Below are positions 55,201 through 62,400 of a stretch of DNA of 64,000 nt, piece by piece; the stretch's first letter is position 1; each line of letters opens with the position of its first letter. The position numbers and the translations under genes are program-made. The stretch lies in contig NZ_MQSU01000001.1 of the NCBI RefSeq assembly GCF_001907245.1, positions 513,826 to 577,825 of the forward strand, read 5' to 3'. The notes under the pieces are model-generated. The model did no database searches, was not told where the DNA came from, and worked only from the letters and a program-made list of their open reading frames with translations. The DNA is from Boudabousia liubingyangii. GTDB lineage: Bacteria; Actinomycetota; Actinomycetes; Actinomycetales; Actinomycetaceae.

Positions 55201-56942
55201 GTGTACCTAACCCGCAGATTGGGCAGGCGGTTAAGCCTGAGCCGGTAGCGGGCACGGATCCATTAAAGTATCGGGTTGATTTTAAGTACCAGGTGACGGT
55301 ATTTAATGATTCTAATTTTGAGGCTTCGACTGGCCCGGTGAAGGACTTCTTTAAGGTTCCGGCAGGTTTGAAGTGGGATGATGAGCTGGTTAGTCCGGCG
55401 GTATTGAAACCCGCGACGGTGACTTTCGCTGCCGGAGACCCGGCGGCTACACCTGTGGAGCTTAAATCTGAGGTGTCGAAGGAAGCACTTGAGGGCCCGC
55501 AGGGAGCTACTTTGGCTCAAGACCTGAAGATTCCGGCAAATAGTTCAGCTTCGTTTACGGTTTCTATTCCGCTGGTGTTGGATATGACTCCGTCAGGGGA
55601 TTCGACGGTTTATGCGCAGCATGCTGAACAGTTGGGTAAGTGTGAAAGCCTCAATGTTCGTGGAGAGCAGGTTACTACCAGCAAGTTTGGTGTTAGCAAC
55701 CGGGTCGCGATCCAGAATGAGAATCTGGATTACAACAAGGTTCCGATCCTGGACAACATTGCTTGTATTCCGGTTAAGCCGGGCTCGAAGTGGAATGTAG
55801 AAAAGGTCGCGGTCAATATTACCCAAGCTGATAATCAGGAAACTTTCACGGTAGGTAGCCCCGAAGGCACCCCGGTCAGGGTCACCCAAGCCGGTGAAGG
55901 CAAACTACAAGCTACCGCCAGGTACCTAGTGACGGTCACTAATACTGGCCAGACGCCCTCGAACCAGCCGCAGGTAACCGACATGGTGACCCTACCTGAA
56001 GGGTGGACAGTCACAGATACCAAGCTCTATCGGGTAACCAAGAAAGTTCAGCAGAACGCCACTTTCACGAATGCTGAACTGACCGAAATGCCGGCGCAGC
56101 TCAACGATGGTCGCCTAGAAATACCGGCCGGAACCGAAGAGGTAGCCGCGGAAGGTAAGGTCCACTACCTAGTGCAGGTGACCGGCCAAGCCCAGGAAGC
56201 AGACGTGAAATGGGAGACCGCCGGAAAGTGTGAAACCGCCGATGGCGGCACCCCCGGTAAGGGCTTCTTCAACCAGGTCTCGATCCCCGGCGATGAGGGT
56301 ACGGACGGCAATAACGATGCTTGCGTGCCCGTCGGCCCGGGCGAGGTCGAGCTGATGATCCGCAAGACCGACCAGGACGGTTCGCACCCGCTGAAGGGCG
56401 CCCAGTTTGTGGTCTGTGAGCAGAGCCAGCTAAATGATCGTTCCACGTGCCAGGCCGCGCAAGTCGCAACTGAGGCAAAGCCCGATGCGATCACCGATAA
56501 GGACCTGGCCCAGGCAACTTTCTTCGCGAAGTTGAAGCCGGGCACGGACTACTGGCTGGTGGAAACGAAGGCCCCCCTTTGCCAGACCCCGAACAAGTCG
56601 GAAGAGTACTGTGCGGCGCTACTTCCGGAGCCCTTGCGTTTCCAGATTGATGCCGCCGGGCGGGTTACTTCCGGGAAGGTTACTTCCGGGCCGGTGGGCG
56701 AAGACTGTAACTACCTGACGGATAACAGCTGTGTTGATCGGGGTTCGGTCAATAACGTCGATGGCACCTTCTACCTTTACGACGGGGTGGTTAATGTCCG
56801 CGATCCTCGTAATGGCACCCTGCCGATTTCGGGTGGGACTGGGCCTTTGCCTTACGCTCTGGCGGCAGGTTTACTGCTGCTGTTGAGCTTGGGTTATGGC
56901 TTTAGATCCTCACTTCGTACGATTCCTTCTTCGCGTAGCTAG
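52266..56942 (+). CDS. Adhesin 2: large LPxSG-anchored pilus tip/surface protein
   Basis: This 1,558-residue relative of adhesin 1 has the same order: signal peptide (about 1-40, ending ANAY), N-terminal beta region, a Cys-bracketed central region (Cys402 to Cys675) with blade-like motifs (GVDPEGVIWAFD, AFTSNGDLLVFG, AIAKDGKMYMGG), stalk modules with GFFN and NNDACVPV, a SpaA-like end (WLVETKAP) and sorting signal LPISG (1519-1523). The DNA of the central region is strikingly AT-rich: hand counts of 60-base lines give 32-37% GC. It jumps to 70% at 54301, where the shared stalk begins. It is paired with the pilin that follows. Confidence 0.82.
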   Translation: MIRNQSPQSPERRSAIPIAVALAASLGVTVLPALAPTANAYVPDNIPGPSVETSPTVKATMLHDFSPSPFPKAGQEFKYIGKLRFSGLAGSNLNNVFTIHVNQDPNAPFNAAPTADSIRFVNDQGESVTPESIQIDPDGQDSWKIVVKGLSGDIKATFETQATVKKDLSPGSLVAASISGEVTSTPTINMEIGKSTIVSAETGKTANDFTENAGCRGYVQTSWTAKPGTWLLDLKAFDGAGNGKVKVDKGPFNNASTNPVNWKDPSTFNSIKVIAGGEDITERVLKASTYVSPDPSGTTFPVTNVDAAKAKWLDSTNWDWNSANWTGNTWLPEGAEITATKGFTFENCREPGVPTDGDTERKVGMVLEITRPVMTAEESAEDLFITTDEKGEKPPLPDTAWCEDIFVTLGTLKTLTNIQQFDGKDLFGAIPYPKPSPYNGTIAVSPLRKNRIIYLDKQGTLYETKFKNEDNALISNPVGQSLGLPSLPASKYGFALGVDPEGVIWAFDISTRILRSIKPTPLNPKEGEESSDSSNQKTGWIVHGTLDNPRVKTREAFYDLAFTSNGDLLVFGEANARESRNYKGLFTFTKDSISKERSEAELIKPSSIIDYEMIPGHELSQVNGFAIAKDGKMYMGGTPVSNAVGREIYYLPPKGGEVTIATNIGRPYIADMGSCSFADLPLTPQPPAGPKFQVQKSAIDPVTGAVAKAGTTTLNPVQISAEGATTVDYLVTVANTGTVAGNPGIIRDQFVAPEGFEITDVLVDGESVGKDPNQQFTPGIIQPTDLVSYRMTIQLQAQNLAVLENLNGQCTTEGPGQSGGGFFNSVTMDRDSDGPDNNDACVPVKPRPKAHLKLVKQIVDQDGRILPNQADATKFLLSAGSGDPAQTLTALNGTTGSPQVDKDVIAGKYQLREQPAAGQPAGQYFKLGDWSCDSGKQVENGKVQINENDNVTCTVKNTRMPLVHVVKTPVVASTVEAPGVPNPQIGQAVKPEPVAGTDPLKYRVDFKYQVTVFNDSNFEASTGPVKDFFKVPAGLKWDDELVSPAVLKPATVTFAAGDPAATPVELKSEVSKEALEGPQGATLAQDLKIPANSSASFTVSIPLVLDMTPSGDSTVYAQHAEQLGKCESLNVRGEQVTTSKFGVSNRVAIQNENLDYNKVPILDNIACIPVKPGSKWNVEKVAVNITQADNQETFTVGSPEGTPVRVTQAGEGKLQATARYLVTVTNTGQTPSNQPQVTDMVTLPEGWTVTDTKLYRVTKKVQQNATFTNAELTEMPAQLNDGRLEIPAGTEEVAAEGKVHYLVQVTGQAQEADVKWETAGKCETADGGTPGKGFFNQVSIPGDEGTDGNNDACVPVGPGEVELMIRKTDQDGSHPLKGAQFVVCEQSQLNDRSTCQAAQVATEAKPDAITDKDLAQATFFAKLKPGTDYWLVETKAPLCQTPNKSEEYCAALLPEPLRFQIDAAGRVTSGKVTSGPVGEDCNYLTDNSCVDRGSVNNVDGTFYLYDGVVNVRDPRNGTLPISGGTGPLPYALAAGLLLLLSLGYGFRSSLRTIPSSRS
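54303..56942 (+). other. Conserved stalk half of adhesin 2 (domain boundary)
   Basis: From 54303 on, the gene is GC-rich and closely matches adhesin 3 from about 61420 on. Upstream of this point the two central regions differ strongly. It marks a sharp composition and similarity border within one reading frame. Confidence 0.6.
55024..55159 (+). repeat. 136-bp block shared with adhesin 3 (copy 1)
   Basis: This block matches 62131-62266 at 135 of 136 positions, including synonymous sites, while sequence on both sides diverges. It encodes part of a stalk domain (from AGQYFKLGDWSCDSG to RMPLVHV). Confidence 0.9.
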
Positions 56943-57088
56943 TAGGCCTAAGTCTTTAGGTTTCTAGTGGTCACCTTTTAGGTATTGCCGGCCTTTCGGG
57001 CACTGGTTTTAACAGTGACGGGGCTGGTTGACAGTTATCAAAACAGACTTTAATGACAAAAATCGGGAACAATTTTAGGAGAGTAACC

Positions 57089-58876
57089 ATGACCCGCAAG
57101 ATTCGTACTACCACCGCTGGATTTACCGTCGCTGCGGTAGCTCTAATGGGCTTGGGTTCAACGGTAGCTTTTGCCGAGGACGCCGCCCCCACTCCCGCCC
57201 CACTTTCCGGGATTACCGGCACTCAGGGCAGTATTAAGGTCACCAAGTTGACCCCGGCTACTGGTCAGACCACCACTCCGGACGGTACTGCTTTGAAATC
57301 GACTCCGGAGGGGGCCGAGCCAATTGAGGGGGTAACCTTTACTGCCTACCGGATCGGGGACGATAAGACTCTTGATCTGAGGACTAATGCGGGCTGGCAG
57401 GCAGCTCAGGCAATCCAAAAGACTAAGCTGACTACGGAAGATGGTCAGGTGCCCGCAGAGATTGGTGGCTTTAAGGTCACCAAGGTGGGGGATGGGGTCA
57501 CTACTGACGCTACCGGTAACGCTAATCTATCCGCCTTGCCGGTGGGCCTATACCTAGTTGTTGAGTCGATTAACCAGGATGAGGTAACCATTCATCCAAC
57601 GACCGGCAAGGAAAAGAAGGTTAAGGCCAGCATGATCCGTAAGGCTGAACCCTTCGTCATCTCAGTTCCCATGACTAATCCGGGTAACCAGAGTGAATGG
57701 ATGTATGACATTCACGTGTACCCGAAGAACACGCCCATTACTTCCCCAATTAAGACCCTGAATGATGATGCTAAGGGTAAGGGTGCCGGTAATGACGCGG
57801 CACAGTCAGAGATTCTGTATACCCTTTCGGCAGAGATTCCGGCTACTTCGCTGAACCAGTTCATGCTGATTGACCGTTTCTTGGATGAGCAGTTGGAGTG
57901 GGTTGGGAAAACGACCGATACGGTTCGGATTGGGAAGCAGGAACTAGAGAGTGGTGACTTCACGGTCACTATTTCGGATAAGCCGGTTGGCAAGTACCGT
58001 TATGTGACCATGGAGCTCACTAAGTCTGGTTTGGCGAAGCTGAAGTATTCCGCAGAGGAGAATTCAGCAAAGGTTGGCCAGATGAAGGTTGACCAGAAGG
58101 TTTTCTGGGATTTCCACACTAGGGTGAAGGCCACGACGGCAGGGGAGAGGATCCCGAACAAGGTCTTTGAGATCACCAACCCGGATAATGAGGGCTTTAA
58201 CCAGTGGAACCCGAATGAGCCTAACAATCCCCGGCCGAACCTACCGAAGAACCCGGAAAAGCCTAAGCCGCACGTGCCTACGACCCCGGATTCCCCGGAG
58301 CCGGGCGGTTCTACCCCTGGTAATGAGGTTGAGTCTTACTACGGTAAGGTCCTGATTAATAAGAAGGGCAGTGATGGCACTAAGCTGAACGGCGCTAAGT
58401 TCCAACTGTTCCAGTGCGACCCGTCTAATGGCTACAAGTTGGGCGAGCAGATCTCGGTAAACGGTAAGTCTGAGTGGATTTCCGGTACCGACGCTGAGGG
58501 CGAGGAAGACAAGGTCGGAAAGATTGTTATTTCAGGCTTGCTGGTGAACGATTACCGTAATGGTGGTCTGACCTTTGAGAAGGATGAGAAGCCGGTGGCT
58601 TGGAAGAGCGTGACTGCGTACTGCTTGAAGGAAGTTCAGGCGCCTGCGGGTTATGAGCTGTTGCCGCAGCCGATTAACTTCCAGGTGTTGAAGGAGAATG
58701 CTTCTGCTACAGGTCAGGTGACGCTAGATGTCACTGACGTGAAGAAGAATGCTAACTTCCCGATGCCCGCAACTGGTGGTGCAGGTATTGCGACTTTGGT
58801 GGTAGCTGGTTCGTTGCTGTTGCTTGGTTCTGGTGCTTATGCGTTGGCTGCGGTACGGAAGCGCAAGCAGGACTGA
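57089..58876 (+). CDS. Major shaft pilin 2 (MPATG, isopeptide-forming)
   Basis: The 595-residue relative of pilin 1 has a signal peptide (about 1-30, ending AFAED), the pilin motif WMYDIHVYPKN (204-214, Lys213), a shorter Pro-rich linker (about 390-425), a Cys-containing SpaA-type domain (FQCDP and AYCLKEVQAPAGY) and sorting signal MPATG (559-563), where Met replaces the usual Leu. The ATG at 57089 has AGGAGAG upstream; the frame is open 12 codons further but is unsupported there. TTGACA at 57028 could give a separate promoter for this gene. Unlike pilin 1 it uses many CTG and TTG leucine codons, so it is perhaps less strongly expressed. Confidence 0.9.
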   Translation: MTRKIRTTTAGFTVAAVALMGLGSTVAFAEDAAPTPAPLSGITGTQGSIKVTKLTPATGQTTTPDGTALKSTPEGAEPIEGVTFTAYRIGDDKTLDLRTNAGWQAAQAIQKTKLTTEDGQVPAEIGGFKVTKVGDGVTTDATGNANLSALPVGLYLVVESINQDEVTIHPTTGKEKKVKASMIRKAEPFVISVPMTNPGNQSEWMYDIHVYPKNTPITSPIKTLNDDAKGKGAGNDAAQSEILYTLSAEIPATSLNQFMLIDRFLDEQLEWVGKTTDTVRIGKQELESGDFTVTISDKPVGKYRYVTMELTKSGLAKLKYSAEENSAKVGQMKVDQKVFWDFHTRVKATTAGERIPNKVFEITNPDNEGFNQWNPNEPNNPRPNLPKNPEKPKPHVPTTPDSPEPGGSTPGNEVESYYGKVLINKKGSDGTKLNGAKFQLFQCDPSNGYKLGEQISVNGKSEWISGTDAEGEEDKVGKIVISGLLVNDYRNGGLTFEKDEKPVAWKSVTAYCLKEVQAPAGYELLPQPINFQVLKENASATGQVTLDVTDVKKNANFPMPATGGAGIATLVVAGSLLLLGSGAYALAAVRKRKQD

Positions 58877-58910
58877 CGGGTTTGCTGTGATCATTTAGTA
58901 GCGGTTTTCG

Positions 58911-58957
58911 GGTGGTGGCCCGGTTCCTCTTTGGGGGACCGGGCCACCACCTTTATT
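58911..58957 (+). terminator. Rho-independent terminator after pilin 2
   Basis: GGTGGTGGCCCGGT and ACCGGGCCACCACC form a perfect 14-pair stem, followed by TTTATTT. The sequence is related to the hairpin after pilin 1, so the duplication included the 3' end. Confidence 0.85.
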
Positions 58958-59423
58958 TGTTGATATTTCGGGGGTTTTGGTGTTTGTGGCGGGAGGTTAT
59001 GAACTTGTAATTAATATGTTATTCAGGCATTTTTAGGCAATTTGGTCGTTTTGAATAAATAACGTTGCATTAGTTCTGCAATTTAAGCATTTTGTGTCAC
59101 TTGGTGGCGATATGAAAAAATTATGTCAACTCTGAAAAAATTGTGAGAAATTAGTCGTAGTGATTCTCATTTAATTTTGTCGATTAGTATGCAGGTTTTA
59201 TTTGATAAAACGGGCAATTTTGAGCTTTTTATTCATTCTTAGTGAGTTTTTATTCGTATTTTTTGGGGGGAAATCGTTTTCATAAAATTTCTGACAAGAC
59301 GGTGGTGTTGTAAGTCGATATAGTCAGGCTTAAGAGACCTACTGAAGTCTCCATTTCCCAGATGATGGGGTCTGGGGGAGCTTGAGTGGGACTGATTAGA
59401 AATGACCAAAATTACGAATCTGG
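58958..59423. other. AT-rich intergenic region before adhesin 3
   Basis: About 465 bases without any credible gene. It contains several poly-T/poly-A tracts and no clear consensus promoter; CTGACA (near 59291) and TATAGT (near 59318) are spaced too far apart. GGGACTGA (near 59386) and GGATG at the start codon recur before adhesin 1. Confidence 0.45.
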
Positions 59424-62400
59424 ATGGCCATGATGAGAACGAATAAGACAGAGAGAAGATTCTCCCGCAGTGCGGTGATTCCCCTTTCTATGGCGCTTGC
59501 TGCTTCCCTTGGGGTGGTGACGCTTCCTTTCGTGACCCCAGAAGCGCAGGCGTATACGGCTGCGAATATCCCCGGCCCTAAGCTTGATGTCAACCCGGTT
59601 GCTAAGGCGACGATGGAGCATACTTTCGCTGACGGGGTTAAGCCCGCAGCTGGCGCTAAGCTTACCTACACTGGTACCGTCGTTTTTAGTAAACTCGAAG
59701 ATGCAAAAGGTAAGACTAAATTTGGGGTTACTGTAACTCCTTCACCCAATGCTCCCTTCTCATCTGATCCGACGAAGGATAATATTCGGTTTGAAAGACT
59801 AGATGGTACTCCGGTTACGCCCACTTCTTTAACTGTTGAAAAGGATGAGAGTGGTAACTGGAACTATGTAGCTGAGGGGATCCAGGGTGAGGTTAAGGCA
59901 ATCTTTACCGCCGAGGCTACACTAGCTGATACTTTGAAGCCGGGAGATTTTGCCAGCGCAAGTATCGCCGGACAAGTTATTTCTAGAATTTTGCCTGACA
60001 TGACTCAGGGGCCTGGCCTGCTGGTATCAGCTAAAGATGGCTCGATTTCTGATGGACAGACCCAGCCGCTTAATGCCTGTCGTGGTTATGTTGAGAACCA
60101 CTGGACTAATAAGGTTGGCGGCTGGCTTCTGGATGTAAAGGCTGGTGATCAGGCCGGTCTGGGGAAGGTCAAGATCGATAAGGCTGATTTGAAACATGTG
60201 TCCCCCAACTGGGCGGATGCAAGCACCTTTAACAGTATTAAGGTGGTTTCGAATGGTGTTGATATCACTGATCAGATCTTGAAGGGGTCTACTTATGTGT
60301 CCCCGGATCCGTCGGTTCCCCAGTACACTTCTAGTGTTGGGAACGTAAGTGTTAACCAAGTTAAGTGGCTAGATTCCACTAACTGGGAATGGAACCCTGC
60401 TAACTGGACTGGCAAGACTTGGCTTCCTGCTGGGGCTGAAGTTACGGTAACCCGTGGTTTTACTTTTGAAAACTGTGTAAAAGACGGTGTTTCAACAGAT
60501 GGTGATAGTGATCGTAAGATCGCCATGTCTTTGCAGGTAGCGCGTCCGGAAGTTAGTGCAGAGGATTACGCTCAAACTCTAGTGATCGTTCCAGATGAAA
60601 ACGGAAAGATTCCACCTAAGCCCGACACGAAATGGTGTGAGAATATCTATATTCATGAAGGGTTATCACATACAAATCAAAAGGGAATTGTGAAGTTTAA
60701 CGGTACGAGTTTTGACCCGGCTCGAGATAACTTCAATCCGCAGGCTACCTCTGGAGCATTTGCCATTTCGCCCTTGCATTCTGAAAAGTTATTTTATCTG
60801 GTAGGAAAAAAAGTTTATGAAACTTCAACTACTCCAGGAAGCGTAGGTACAGATTCTAAGCTACCCGCAATCCCTGTGCAGTCTGATGATATTGCATTCG
60901 GGATCGATCCTTTTGGTGTTTATTGGGTGATTGATAAGTCGAATTTAAACGCGTTATATTCGTTGAATAGTAAGGATCTGGAAGCTGGATGGGTAAGTCA
61001 TGGAAGATTGCAGAATCCTGAAGCAACAAACACTCAGTTTAACGATATTACTTTTACAGCGTCTGGCGACTTAGTTGTAATTTCTAAGGGAGCATCATCA
61101 GGTGATGCCGCTAAAAAAGCTAAAGCAGTTTTAACCTTCAGCAAAAAGACGATTAACGAAAAACGTGATGAGAATGTAAGTGTAGATCCGACCACGACGG
61201 ATCTATACTACAGCAGTATGGCAATCATTAGTATCAATGGTTTTGCGGTTGGGAATGATGGGAAACTGTATTTTGGCTCTGTCGATTCAAGTAGTAAGAA
61301 TATTCTTTACCGTTTAAACGCTTCAACAAAATCGATTGAAAAGGTTCCTGATAGCATCATCAAAAATGGAGTTATCGATATGGGATCTTGCTCTTACTTG
61401 CCCCCAGTAAGCCCTATGCCGACACCTGAACCTAGTTCACCGAAGTTCAAGCTTCAGAAATCCGCCATTGACCCTGTGACCGGTGCTCCTGCTGTACCGG
61501 GTTCAACCACAGAAAACTCCGCTCAGATTTCCGCTGACGGTGCAACCACGATTCAATACTTGGTTACCGTAGCTAACACTGGTGGTGGCGCTGGCGATCC
61601 TGGTGCCGTCACCGATACTATCGCTCCGCCTAAGGGCTTTACTATCATGGACGTCCTCGTCGATGGTAAGTCTGAGAGTGCTAACAACGTGTTGACTTTG
61701 CGTCCTGGTAACTTGGAGGCAGGTGCTTACAAGAGCTACAAGATTACGGTCAAGCTACAGGCCGACAGTTTTGAAGCCGGTAATAATGCGGTAGGCGACT
61801 GCAATACTGAGGGACCGGGTCAAGCTGGTGGTGGTTTCTTCAACTCCGTCACCATGAATAATGATTCTGACGGCGCTGATAACAACGATGCCTGTGTGCC
61901 GGTTAAGCCGCGCCCGAAGGCTCACTTGAAGCTGGTTAAGCAGATTGTGGATCAGGATGGCCAGCTGATTTCGGATCAGAGTGATGCTCAGAAGTTCCAA
62001 CTTTCTGCTGGTTCCGCCGATCCGTCTCAGACTCTTACTTCGCTGAACGGTATTACTGGTTCAGCTGCGGTTGATAAAGATGTTGTGACTGGTAACTACC
62101 AGCTCTTCGAGCAGCCTTCTGCCGATCAGTCTGCTGGTCAGTATTTCAAACTTGGTGACTGGAGCTGTGATTCTGGTAAGCAGGTTGAGAACGGTAAGGT
62201 TCAGATCAACGAGAACGATAATGTTACCTGTACGGTAAAGAACACTCGTATGCCGCTGGTTCACGTAGAAAAGGTCGCTGCCGATCCGTCCGCGGGCAAT
62301 TCTCACGTAGGCAAGGAAGTTACTCCGGTGGCCGTACCTGGTACAAACCCGGTGCAGTACCGCACTGACTTCGAGTACATCGTGAAGGTTGTTAATGACT

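Noticed and set aside
57028..57056. Consensus promoter before pilin 2
   Set aside because: TTGACA is exact, but the element 17 bases on (TAATGA) is a poor -10, so it is mentioned only as a possibility in the pilin 2 entry.
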